From Methanobrevibacter sp. TLL-48-HuF1 (lineage in GTDB: Archaea > Methanobacteriota > Methanobacteria > Methanobacteriales > Methanobacteriaceae), in NCBI RefSeq assembly GCF_023617305.1, contig NZ_CP081485.1:1788501-1852500 (forward strand): DNA of 64,000 nt, written 5' to 3'. Of this stretch, positions 1-7,841 are shown piece after piece. The notes under the pieces were generated by a model, which saw only the letters and a list, made by a program, of their open reading frames with translations, searched no databases and was not told the origin of the DNA. The position numbers and the translations under genes are program-made. The number at the start of each line of letters is the position of its first letter. Within the stretch, counting starts at the first letter, position 1.

Positions 1-597
1 ATGGATTCAATTAAAACAGCATATTCAACTGCTTATAACAGATTGTTGTTACTTGCTAAAAAAGGAAAAATTGGAGATGTAATATCAGTTGATGCAACCT
101 GTACCAGTTTAGCAGATAGGTCTGGTGATGACTGGAACAGTATAACTGCATGGGGTCCAACAGCTTTATTGCCGGTTTTCCAATTGCTTGGAACTGACTA
201 TAAAAATAAAAACATTAATTCTCTTTTGTTAGACAGTGCAGAGAATTTTGATTTATTTACAAAAATAGATTTCACATATCAAAATGCAGTAGCTTCTATA
301 AAAGTTGGAAAAGGAGTTAAATCTGAAGGGGAATTAATAATATCTGGAACAAAAGGATATATTTATGTTCCTGCTCCATGGTGGAAAACAGACTATTTTG
401 AAGTACGTTTTGAAAATCAAAATGAAAATAAGAAATATTTCTACCAGTTAGATGGTGAAGGAATAAGATATGAACTTGTAGCATTTATAAAATCAATTGA
501 ATTAAATAAAACAGGTTCATATATTGATATTAATATTTCTAAGGAAATATCTTCAGTAATGGAAGCTTTTGATAATAATAAATTTAATAATTTATGA
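1..597 (+). CDS. Gfo/Idh/MocA family oxidoreductase, C-terminal part (5' truncated by window edge)
   Basis: This is the C-terminal substrate-binding/oligomerisation part of a Gfo/Idh/MocA-type NAD(P)-dependent sugar oxidoreductase. The visible 198 residues start directly with the helix and strand that follow the Rossmann domain (KTAYSTAYNRLLLLAKKGKIGDV, in which the AxxRLxxLAxxGxIGxV pattern is typical). The alpha/beta domain follows, with GTKGYIYVPAPWWK near residues 115-128. Family members are about 320-350 residues long, so roughly 120-150 N-terminal residues, including the nucleotide-binding glycines, should lie upstream of the window. The ATG at position 1 is therefore probably an internal methionine. 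The gene converges on licD with a 5-nt gap. The licD/gpsA neighbourhood suggests a role in modifying a surface sugar; the substrate cannot be read from the sequence. Confidence 0.75.
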   Translation: MDSIKTAYSTAYNRLLLLAKKGKIGDVISVDATCTSLADRSGDDWNSITAWGPTALLPVFQLLGTDYKNKNINSLLLDSAENFDLFTKIDFTYQNAVASIKVGKGVKSEGELIISGTKGYIYVPAPWWKTDYFEVRFENQNENKKYFYQLDGEGIRYELVAFIKSIELNKTGSYIDINISKEISSVMEAFDNNKFNNL

Positions 598-602
598 TGG
601 AA

Positions 603-1466
603 TTATTTGTAAGGTCCAAAATCGACAGTATTATAAATATGATTGTATCTATCCTCTTTTGGAGGTATTTCCATATAATTATCTCCGTATATTATTTTTA
701 GGTATTTATCATAATCATTTGGGATGTTAACTTCAACATCTTCAAATTTGACTTTTTTTGGAGGGTGGAATATATTTTTTGGAATTGAAACTAATTCATA
801 GGTTGTACTTAAGTTACAAACATTTTCGCAATTTTCATTCCGGTATTTTTCTATAAAATTATTGTTGATTTTTATAATTTTTGTAAAATTTATTCTAAGA
901 ATTTTGAAAATAATTTTTAATATTTTCCCCAGTCTTTCTTTGTTTTTGGAGATGTATGCTTCACTATTTGTTATTTCATAACTCCAAATTAATTTCCTTA
1001 TTAATGTTTGTTTTATTGAAAATATTTTTTTTCTTAATCCGTCATTGGGAATGTTATCCAATACAAAAATATCTAAGCATATTCCTAATGTGAAATCAGT
1101 ATTCATGTCGTAATATGCTTCTGTTTTTGTTCCTTTTAAATTCCATTGGGAATGGAGCCTACAATAACATTTTTTATTTTTTGAACTTAATAATTCATAT
1201 TTATCTTGAGGTAATTTTTCTAATATTTCTATTAATCGTTCGTATTCATCTCGGAATAGTATAATATCTATATCATCATCCCATGGAATGAATCCTTGAT
1301 GTCTTACAGCACCGAGTGCACTGCCTCCATCAAGAAAATATTCTATCTGATTTTCATCACAAACTTTGATGAAATCTTTTAACATCATCAAATAAACATC
1401 TTGTAAATGTTTTAAAGTTTTAGGATCATATTCATTGAATTTCTTAGGTAGTTTTATTATAGTCAT
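603..1466 (-). CDS. LicD family phosphotransferase (surface glycan decoration)
   Basis: This 287-residue protein belongs to the LicD family, a nucleotidyltransferase fold whose members transfer phosphocholine or related phospho-alcohols from a CDP-linked donor to cell-surface glycans. The diagnostic block lies at about residues 45-69: DGGSALGAVRHQGF followed by IPWDDDIDI, where the aspartate cluster binds metal. A conserved tail motif (PPKEDRYNH, then DFGPYK) is shared with the second LicD at 36997-37830. The start is supported by an upstream AAGGTG ribosome binding site. It lies 14 nt after gpsA on the same strand, so the two are probably co-transcribed. Pairing with a glycerol-3-phosphate dehydrogenase suggests glycerophosphate rather than choline as the moiety, which is inference. 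No membrane segment is apparent, consistent with a cytoplasmic enzyme. Confidence 0.85.
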   Translation of the reverse strand: MTIIKLPKKFNEYDPKTLKHLQDVYLMMLKDFIKVCDENQIEYFLDGGSALGAVRHQGFIPWDDDIDIILFRDEYERLIEILEKLPQDKYELLSSKNKKCYCRLHSQWNLKGTKTEAYYDMNTDFTLGICLDIFVLDNIPNDGLRKKIFSIKQTLIRKLIWSYEITNSEAYISKNKERLGKILKIIFKILRINFTKIIKINNNFIEKYRNENCENVCNLSTTYELVSIPKNIFHPPKKVKFEDVEVNIPNDYDKYLKIIYGDNYMEIPPKEDRYNHIYNTVDFGPYK

Positions 1467-1480
1467 TTTACACCTTTTAA

Positions 1481-2443
1481 TTACAATTCATTCCAAATCT
1501 TATTAAACTCGATTTTAGGATTTTTATTTTCAATTACTGTATGGTAAACAAAGTCAACAGTTGGACTGTGAATATTATGTTCATCACATATTTTTTTAAA
1601 CACTTTGGATGTGTTTTTACCTTCAAAAAGCACTCCTGTTGCCTGTTCATCAATTACTATATTTTGTCCAGCTAGAACTCCTAATGTATGATTTCTACTA
1701 ACTGGGAATAATGATGCAGTAATAATATCTCCAAATCCACAGTATTGATCCACAGTATCTCTTTTTCCACCTAATTTTTCAATAATGTCTTTAGCTTCAA
1801 GGAAACTTTTAGTGAAAAATGCTAATTTTGCATTGTAATTAATGTCCATTCCTTCTAAAATCCCCTGTGAAATAGCTATTATGTTTTTAATAATTCCACA
1901 AAATTCAGTACCTATAATATCATCATTATAATCTACTTTCATATTGCTTCCATCAAAAACAGATTTAACTAACTCAAAATCGCCTTTTCCTGCAATGGAA
2001 GTAGCTGCTGGAAAATTATTCATAATCTCCTTTGCAATATTAGGACCGGACAGTACATAAGTTGCATTATCAACATATTCATTGATAATCTGGCTCATTG
2101 TTTTATGGCTGGATAATTCAATACCTTTTATGGTTGTTATAATTGCACAGTCTGGAGATATTATTTTAGCTAATTTTTCCATCATTTCACGAATGACTGA
2201 TGATGGAATGGCTAGTATAATAACATCACAATTATGTAATTTTTCTAAATCATCAATTCCGGTTATATTTTCATTTAATTGAAAATTAGGATAATATTTG
2301 CTATTTGTATGTTCCTTATTGATTTCATTTATTAATTCTGGGTTCCTGCCCCATAATAAAATGTTATCATTGTTTTTTGAAATGGATTGTGCTAAAGCAG
2401 TTCCAAGTGCACCAGCACTAATAATCCCAACTTTAGGTTTCAT
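1481..2443 (-). CDS. gpsA: NAD(P)-dependent glycerol-3-phosphate dehydrogenase-like protein (GpsA family)
   Basis: This 320-residue GpsA-type dehydrogenase interconverts dihydroxyacetone phosphate and sn-glycerol 3-phosphate in the family's standard reaction. An N-terminal Rossmann domain (residues 5-18) is followed by a helical C-terminal domain with IIKNIIAISQG near 186-196. The family signature GGKRDTVDQYCGFGDIIT follows and ends in SRNHTLG. The first glycine of the dinucleotide motif is replaced: residues 9-14 read S-A-G-A-L-G, whereas the paralogue at 32513-33478 has G-A-G-A-M-G. Archaeal lipids are built on glycerol-1-phosphate, so this enzyme more probably feeds a CDP-glycerol or glycerophosphate surface decoration with the downstream licD. 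A TATA-like AGATATTATACT on the minus strand about 30 nt upstream suggests a nearly leaderless mRNA. Confidence 0.82.
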   Translation of the reverse strand: MKPKVGIISAGALGTALAQSISKNNDNILLWGRNPELINEINKEHTNSKYYPNFQLNENITGIDDLEKLHNCDVIILAIPSSVIREMMEKLAKIISPDCAIITTIKGIELSSHKTMSQIINEYVDNATYVLSGPNIAKEIMNNFPAATSIAGKGDFELVKSVFDGSNMKVDYNDDIIGTEFCGIIKNIIAISQGILEGMDINYNAKLAFFTKSFLEAKDIIEKLGGKRDTVDQYCGFGDIITASLFPVSRNHTLGVLAGQNIVIDEQATGVLFEGKNTSKVFKKICDEHNIHSPTVDFVYHTVIENKNPKIEFNKIWNEL

Positions 2444-3126
2444 ATACTTTCATTTGATTTTTTTTAGTATAATATCTTTTTGTAAAAGTCGGGAAATATT
2501 GTTCAATAATATTATTGTTCATTTTTTTTTTAAAACAAAACAAGCTTTTTTAGACGTTTTCAATTTTTAGTTGATAAAGTATAGAAATCTTCAAATAAAT
2601 AAAAAACTCATTATCCATTAGCTAATCCATAAAATAAGAATAAGTGGACGGGGCTACACAACCTATCATTTTTACAAAACCCCGTCCAACATAGAAAAGG
2701 TGGAGAAATTTCCTACACAATTATCCACCTAATCAATACAAAGCTTTTATAAAATATTTTTTTGAAGCAGTTCAGAATTTAACTTCAATTGTATATATTT
2801 TACTATTACTTAATATATTTTACCTTTTTATTTTCATAAAATCCTTTAATATGCAATACATTATAAAAAATCAGTAAATTATTCCAGGTGATTTTACATA
2901 ATTTAATATGATTGAAATAAATTAGATGTAATTAAAAAGCATTGTCTGTTGTTAGTATGTGTTGTCTTGGTTTGTTACTTAAATTATAGTATTTTCATCA
3001 CTTATTTTATTCTTATTTTAATATTTTATCTTTAAATCAATTTTTCGGTTAGTTATTAGAAAGAATTATATGATGATTTGGTTTAAATTATTAAATAAGT
3101 GTTACTTAAGTTGTGAGGCAGATAAT
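2444..3126. other. Intergenic region, divergent promoters plus a GC-rich hairpin element
   Basis: This 683-nt gap separates the divergent gpsA and ATPase genes. It contains a perfect 14-bp palindrome (CAATAATATTATTG, 2504-2517) just upstream of the probable gpsA promoter, and the GC-rich double hairpin at about 2640-2730 described separately. The remainder is AT-rich, and I see no convincing coding sequence in it. The short open frames at 2082-2282 and 2298-2570 are antisense to gpsA or run out of it. Confidence 0.6.
2640..2730 (-). ncRNA. Candidate structured small RNA with two GC-rich hairpins
   Basis: Two strong stems stand out from AT-rich surroundings. One pairs 2645-2653 with 2680-2688 (9 bp, TGGACGGGG/CCCCGTCCA). 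The other pairs 2698-2704 with 2724-2730 (7 bp, AGGTGGA/TCCACCT). Read on the minus strand, both loops carry UUGUGUAG just before the 3' side of the stem, so the two hairpins resemble each other. A minus-strand TATA-like TTTTATAAAA (2745-2754) would place the transcription start near the outer edge of the first hairpin. After the second hairpin the minus strand reads CUUAUUCUUAUUUU, a possible U-rich terminator. Strand choice rests on these two signals. GC-rich islands in AT-rich archaea often mark structured RNAs. I do not recognise the family; it could instead be a long gpsA leader. Confidence 0.4.
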
Positions 3127-4541
3127 ATGGGGAATATAAAAAATTTAAAAATAGAAAATTTCGGATCTATAAAACAGGCAAATATTGATATATCTCCATT
3201 AACTATTTTTATTGGCCCTAATAGTTCTGGTAAATCATTCATTGCTCATATTATCCAATGTTTCAACAGTCGTTTTGATAATTATGGGGATATGTTTAAT
3301 GAGGCTTTAAATTCAACGAAATATTTTGATAAAAGAGCTGAGGAATTATTTTCTAAATTTTCTAATCAAATAAGCAAATATATTAAGGATAATCCTTCTT
3401 TATCTTCAGATCCTCTCAAAATTCCTGTTTCAGAATTAAAATATTTAATTGAAAATGGGATTTTAAAATATTTTTCAGAATTATTCGGGGATAAAATTAA
3501 AAAGCAATTTGATGTTAAAAACTTAGATGAGTTAATTCAATTTAAAAAAATTACTTTAAAATTGAAATAAATGATGATATATTAGTTAAAGAAGCTAATA
3601 AAAACTTTAAAATGGAAAGTTCACTTATGGAAGTTCCATCTTCTGAAGAACCGATGATTAATGATGAAATTGTTTTAAAATTTGATAAAAATGATGAAAA
3701 TATATTAATTAATATGAATTCCTTTTTAATTAATAAACGCTTTGATGATGATGATGAAATGATTCATTATATGATTTATGCTCTTTTTGGAGTGTCAATA
3801 TTTGAAGATACACTTTTGAAAAATTCTTATTATATTCCAGCTGAACGATCAATTTTTACTAAAGATAAAACAATAATTTCTAAAAGGATTCAAAATAAGA
3901 TTGCTTTTTCAAAAAATCAGGAAGATTTTGCACTATCTTTATTTAATTTAAAAGGGGATGAAAAAGGCCAATTTTATGATTTGGCGTGTAGTTTTGAAAA
4001 AGAACTTTCTGGAGGTCATATTGTTTTAGAAAAAGATGGATTATTTAATAATGTAAAATATTTAGATTTTAATGAAAACATTAAAGTATCTCCGAAATTA
4101 TTGTCTACTTCTTTAAATGAAATGGCTGCAATTATACTTTATTTGAAATATATATTAAAAGAAGATGATTTATTGATTATTGAAGAACCTGAAGCTCATT
4201 TGCATCCAAAAAATCAACGTATTTTAGTTAAGTATTTGGCTGAGGCTATTAATAAGGGGTTAAATGTATTGATTACAACTCATAGTGATTATGTTATCCA
4301 TCAATTTAATAATCTTATCCGTTTGGGAAATTTAACATCTGATGAAATATTTAAATTAAATTATGATGAAAATAATGTTTTGAATTTTAAGGATGTTAGT
4401 ATATATCACTTTAAAGAACAGTCAAAATATTCATTTGTTCCAGAAAAAATTGAAGTTAATAATACGGGTTTTACAGAAGATAATTTCTCAAAAATCACAG
4501 AAGAATTATATGAAGAGTCTATAGATATAATTAATTTTTAA
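3127..4541 (+). pseudogene. AAA family ATPase (AAA_15/OLD-like), reading frame split by a -1 shift
   Basis: Two adjacent open frames (3127-3570 and, with its first ATG, 3612-4541) form one ABC-like AAA ATPase. The first carries KIENFGSIKQANIDISPLT and Walker A GPNSSGKS (residues 30-37). The second carries the signature-like region LLSTSLNEMAAIILY, Walker B LLIIEEPEAHLHP and the switch histidine ITTHSDYV. A -1 shift at 3555-3561 joins them into 471 residues, a normal length for the family, with no gap. The second frame is open from 3561, well before its first ATG. No TOPRIM domain is present. The start at 3127 is preferred over the upstream ATG at 3070 because homology begins there. The partner gene starts 12 nt downstream. 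This may be a disabled gene, a sequencing error in a homopolymer, or recoding. A role in phage defence is inferred from the architecture. Confidence 0.75.
3555..3561 (+). promoter_or_regulatory. Possible -1 ribosomal frameshift heptamer T TTA AAA
   Basis: In the zero frame the codons read act-tta-aaa-ttg-aaa-taa, so the heptamer T TTA AAA has the X XXY YYZ phase of a classic -1 slippery site. The zero-frame stop lies two sense codons later. Slipping here continues the protein directly into the downstream ATPase frame. A 7-A run at 3544-3550 is an alternative position for a simple one-base deletion. I see no strong stem-loop just downstream. Confidence 0.35.
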
Positions 4542-4553
4542 AAAGGTGATTTT

Positions 4554-5036
4554 TTGGGATTTAAACAACATTTTATAAATGAATATGGTGAAAATTACAT
4601 ATTGGATAAATGTAGGGAAAAAGGATGCTTTTTTAAAGATATTAAAAAAGAAGATTATGTAATTCTTGATGGTGATGGTCTAGAAAAAAGAAATGGGAGA
4701 AGTTCTGTTGATTGTATTATTATTAAACTAAAAACTAATTTGGATAATAAGTATGATATAATTTTATGTGAATTGACTTCTGGTTCAAGGGATTTGAAAA
4801 AAGTCAGACAAAAATTTGAAGATAGTGGAAGTTTAGTTGTAAATGTCATGAAAAATATGGGGGAAGAAATAAATAATATTTCTTGTTTGCTTTTAGGTAA
4901 AATAAAAGATAATGGTCAAAGAATAACTTATAAAAATTTGTTGAATCCGGTTTTTATCAAAGGATTTAAAAGGAATGATATTTTTATTAGGAAAGAAAGT
5001 TGTGAATATAGTATAAATAATTTTAAATTTAATTAA
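4554..5036 (+). CDS. PD-(D/E)xK-like partner protein of the AAA ATPase, unrecognised family
   Basis: This is a 160-residue soluble protein of no family I can name. It starts at TTG (4554), positioned by a good AAGGTGAT site 4-5 nt upstream, 12 nt after the ATPase stop, so the two are translated as a pair. Residues 51-75 resemble a PD-(D/E)xK nuclease core: SSVDCIIIK (Asp53), a turn, then YDIILCELTSG (Glu73), followed by a helix with LKKVRQKFEDSG. The usual lysine of E-x-K is threonine here (E-L-T), so catalysis is uncertain. The gene beside the second ATPase (41068-41808) has the same arrangement with an intact E-F-K. The C-terminal third is basic and contains RITYKNLLNPVF. Nuclease function is inference from motif spacing and context. 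Confidence 0.55.
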   Translation: MGFKQHFINEYGENYILDKCREKGCFFKDIKKEDYVILDGDGLEKRNGRSSVDCIIIKLKTNLDNKYDIILCELTSGSRDLKKVRQKFEDSGSLVVNVMKNMGEEINNISCLLLGKIKDNGQRITYKNLLNPVFIKGFKRNDIFIRKESCEYSINNFKFN

Positions 5037-5086
5037 TATTTTTTCAATGTATAAACTACATAAACATAAAAATCAAATATTAGAAT

Positions 5087-5755
5087 ATGGAAATTAACAG
5101 ATATTTTTCAATAGCTAAAAGAGAAGTTAAAAGTTCCATTGTGGATAATAAGCGTCTGATTTGTTTGATGTTTTCATTATATGTTATTTCAGCGGTTCTG
5201 GCCTGGATTTTTCATGCTCAGTTACTTGAAATTTTAAATCCTTTTTTAGGTGAAATTAAAGCAGAGATGTCAAGGGAGTTTACAATGGATCCTGCTTTGG
5301 AACTGTTTATTAACAATGAAACCGCCGGTCTTACAACATATTTTTCATCTGTTTTCTTTGGAATAATGTCATTTGTCAGTGTTATTGTTAATGGAATAGC
5401 TATAGGTATTGTTGGCGGAAAAGTAGTAAGTATGGATCCTTTTCGCATGAGTCTGATGTTTATTGCTTTAATTGTTCCTCATGGAATCTTTGAAATTCCT
5501 GCTTTGATTTTTGAATCAGCAGCGGGTGTTTTGCTGTTTCTGTTTATATGGAGATTTTTAAAAACAATTGACACTACCAGAAATGAGGTTCCGGGTTTTA
5601 AATTAAGGGCTAAAAATTCCTGGAAGTTAAACAGGATTTATTTAAAACAGTCCATTGTTCTTATGGTATTTTCCTGTTTTTTGCTGATTATTGCAGCACT
5701 TATTGAAGGTCATGTTACTGAACATGTAGGTATGTGGGTTGATTCATTTTTCTGA
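5087..5755 (+). CDS. Stage II sporulation protein M (SpoIIM/DUF95) family integral membrane protein
   Basis: This is a 222-residue membrane protein of the SpoIIM/DUF95 family, recognised by PHGIFEIPAL at residues 131-140 and by the arrangement of hydrophobic segments at about 24-43, 88-112, 121-130, 137-156 and 190-210. Archaea do not sporulate. Family members here are of unknown role, and those in bacteria are tied to envelope remodelling. The N-terminus (EINRYFSIAKREVKSSIVDNKR) is basic and probably cytoplasmic. A TATA-like GTATAAAC at about 5049-5056 lies some 30 nt upstream of the ATG, with no clear ribosome binding site, so the mRNA may be nearly leaderless and the gene probably has its own promoter. 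No partner gene is adjacent. Confidence 0.8.
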   Translation: MEINRYFSIAKREVKSSIVDNKRLICLMFSLYVISAVLAWIFHAQLLEILNPFLGEIKAEMSREFTMDPALELFINNETAGLTTYFSSVFFGIMSFVSVIVNGIAIGIVGGKVVSMDPFRMSLMFIALIVPHGIFEIPALIFESAAGVLLFLFIWRFLKTIDTTRNEVPGFKLRAKNSWKLNRIYLKQSIVLMVFSCFLLIIAALIEGHVTEHVGMWVDSFF

Positions 5756-6313
5756 TTGACCTTATGTTTTAAATTAGCTAAAAACTTTTATATAGTGTTA
5801 CATTTTGTCTAAAATGATTTTATTGGGCAAATTGCTTATTTTAAATTATCATAAGTTTCACAGTTTAATGTGTATTGATGAAAAGTATAAAATAAATTAG
5901 GTGAAAAGTATAAAAAAATGAATTGTAATGAAAAATATTTGATGATGTAAATACCAGCAGAAACTAAAAGAACAAATTTTAGAGTTATGTGTAAATAGCT
6001 AACTATAATATTATCTTGCAGTTATTTTATATGATTGTTTCAAAAGTATATGGGAAGTTGAAAATACAAAATCGTTATTTAATCATTATCTTAAACTTTT
6101 TTTATTAAAATTTCCAGAATCATATTTTCCAAATTCTTTTTATATAATCTGTTATTTTTTTCATAAAATTTTATTCAACTTATTTTAAATTTTAACTAAT
6201 TTTTATTCACTTAATCTCTGAATTAAATGTATATAATTAATATAGTATTTTCTACTAAAGTAATAATGTTGAATTAATAACAATAAATTTAATTTTATCG
6301 CAGTTGATTTTTT
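5756..6313. other. AT-rich intergenic region upstream of the NSS transporters
   Basis: This 558-nt stretch has no convincing gene. A 17-codon open frame at 5949-6002 (KYQQKLKEQILELC) resembles the start of a transposase OrfA but is too short to call. A TATA-like TATATAAT near 6229-6238 probably drives the first transporter, whose start at 6314 follows a weak GTTGAT site. Confidence 0.5.
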
Positions 6314-7810
6314 ATGGCGAAAACGAAAGATAAAAACGAATGGGGAAGTAACCTGTCATTTCTGTTGGCTATGATAGGTTCGGCAGTTGGACTTGGAAAT
6401 ATTTGGCGATATCCTTATGTTTTGTACAGTAATGGTGGTGGAGCATTTTTCATACCATATATTGTTGCAATTTTGATTATGGGGATTCCCTTTTTAATTT
6501 TGGAATATGGTGTGGGATATAATTTCAAATCTTCTTTTCCAAAAGCGGTTAAAAGCATTTCAAATAAATGGGAGTATTTAGGTTGGTTTTTACCAGTAGC
6601 TGTTTTCATGATTCTTATTTATTATTCAGCTATTCTTGGTTGGGACGGATTTTATGTAATTATCTCAGCATTTAAAGGCTGGGGAGCTGATCCAAATGCC
6701 TATTTCACAGGCAGTTTCCTTCAGGCAAATGATACTTTAGGAGGTCTTGGTACTTTTGTGCCTTTTGTAGCTATTGCAATGCTTGTAGGATGGGTTATAA
6801 TGTGGGTTATTTCCCATACTGACTTGGAAAAAGGTTTAGGTAGGGTTTCTAAAGTTTTAGTACCTTTATTATTTGCTATAATGATTTTTATTGTACTTTT
6901 CTCTTTAACATTACCTGGTGCAGGTATTGGACTTGCAGAGCTGTACAATCCTGACTGGAGTTTGTTGCTTAACTTCAATATTTGGATGGCTGCATTTGGT
7001 CAGATGATATTTTCATTAAGTTTAGGTATGTCTATTGCATTTACCTATGCAAGCTATACCAAGGATGATTCAGATTTGGTTTCCAATGCATTGTGGGTAA
7101 CTGTAGCTAACTGCGGTTTTGAAAACTTTGCAGCTATTGGTGTGTTTTCAATTCTCGGATATATGTCACTTCAAAGCGGTGTGGCAGTGCCTGATTTGGT
7201 AACTCAGGGAACAGGTTTGGTATTTATTGTATATCCTACTGTATTTAATGTACTTGGAGATTGGGCTTCTGTAATTGGACCGTTATTCTTCTTTACAGTA
7301 TATTTAGCTGGTCTGACAAGTATTTTATCAACAATTGAACCTTTATCATTTTCCATCCAAAACAAATTTGGCTGGTCACGTAATAAAACCATGACTGTTT
7401 TATGTGTCTTCGGTGCAGCGGTTTCAATGATTTATGCAACAGCTATGGGTTCATATATTCTGGGAATAGCCGATACATTTGTTAATCAGATAGCTATTTT
7501 AATTGGTGTTATATTTGAATGTATTGTATTTGCTTGGATATTTAAAGCAGAAAACATTATTCCTAAACTTAATGCAAAAAGCAAATCAATTAAATTAGGT
7601 AAATGGTGGCTTGTTGTAGTTAAATATGTATTGCCGATTTTCATTGCAATTGTATGGGTTGGAGGAATTTTAGAAGTTATCTCCTCAGGATCCATGTTGG
7701 AATTGGCTATTCTGGTTATTTTAACTGTAATCTTACTTGGTGCCACATTTATATTTACTAAACTGCCTGCAAAATCCGGCGAATGGGATGAAGTCAAACA
7801 GAGACTTTAA
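6314..7810 (+). CDS. Sodium-dependent transporter, NSS (SNF) family
   Basis: This 498-residue protein is a neurotransmitter:sodium symporter family member (LeuT fold), expected to bring an amino acid or related solute into the cell with sodium. The signature lies at the start of TM1 (residues 22-36, GSAVGLGNIWRYPYV), where the helix is unwound and binds sodium and substrate, followed by NGGGAFFIPY. About eleven to twelve hydrophobic segments cover the chain, and the C-terminal tail is short and charged. Other conserved pieces are MFSLSLGM-like TM6 residues (MIFSLSLGMSIAFTYASY) and the downstream GFENFAAIGVFS. It is followed after 31 nt by a close paralogue, and the two are probably co-transcribed. 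The substrate cannot be told from the sequence. Confidence 0.93.
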   Translation: MAKTKDKNEWGSNLSFLLAMIGSAVGLGNIWRYPYVLYSNGGGAFFIPYIVAILIMGIPFLILEYGVGYNFKSSFPKAVKSISNKWEYLGWFLPVAVFMILIYYSAILGWDGFYVIISAFKGWGADPNAYFTGSFLQANDTLGGLGTFVPFVAIAMLVGWVIMWVISHTDLEKGLGRVSKVLVPLLFAIMIFIVLFSLTLPGAGIGLAELYNPDWSLLLNFNIWMAAFGQMIFSLSLGMSIAFTYASYTKDDSDLVSNALWVTVANCGFENFAAIGVFSILGYMSLQSGVAVPDLVTQGTGLVFIVYPTVFNVLGDWASVIGPLFFFTVYLAGLTSILSTIEPLSFSIQNKFGWSRNKTMTVLCVFGAAVSMIYATAMGSYILGIADTFVNQIAILIGVIFECIVFAWIFKAENIIPKLNAKSKSIKLGKWWLVVVKYVLPIFIAIVWVGGILEVISSGSMLELAILVILTVILLGATFIFTKLPAKSGEWDEVKQRL

Positions 7811-7841
7811 TCCTATTTTAATTTTTTATTGAAGTGATATT

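Noticed and set aside
2298-2570. 90-codon plus-strand frame antisense to the gpsA start
   Set aside because: Shadow of gpsA running into T-rich intergenic DNA; no ribosome binding site.
5949-6002. KYQQKLKEQILELC fragment resembling a transposase OrfA start
   Set aside because: Only 17 codons, no inverted repeats or target duplication nearby; resemblance could be chance.
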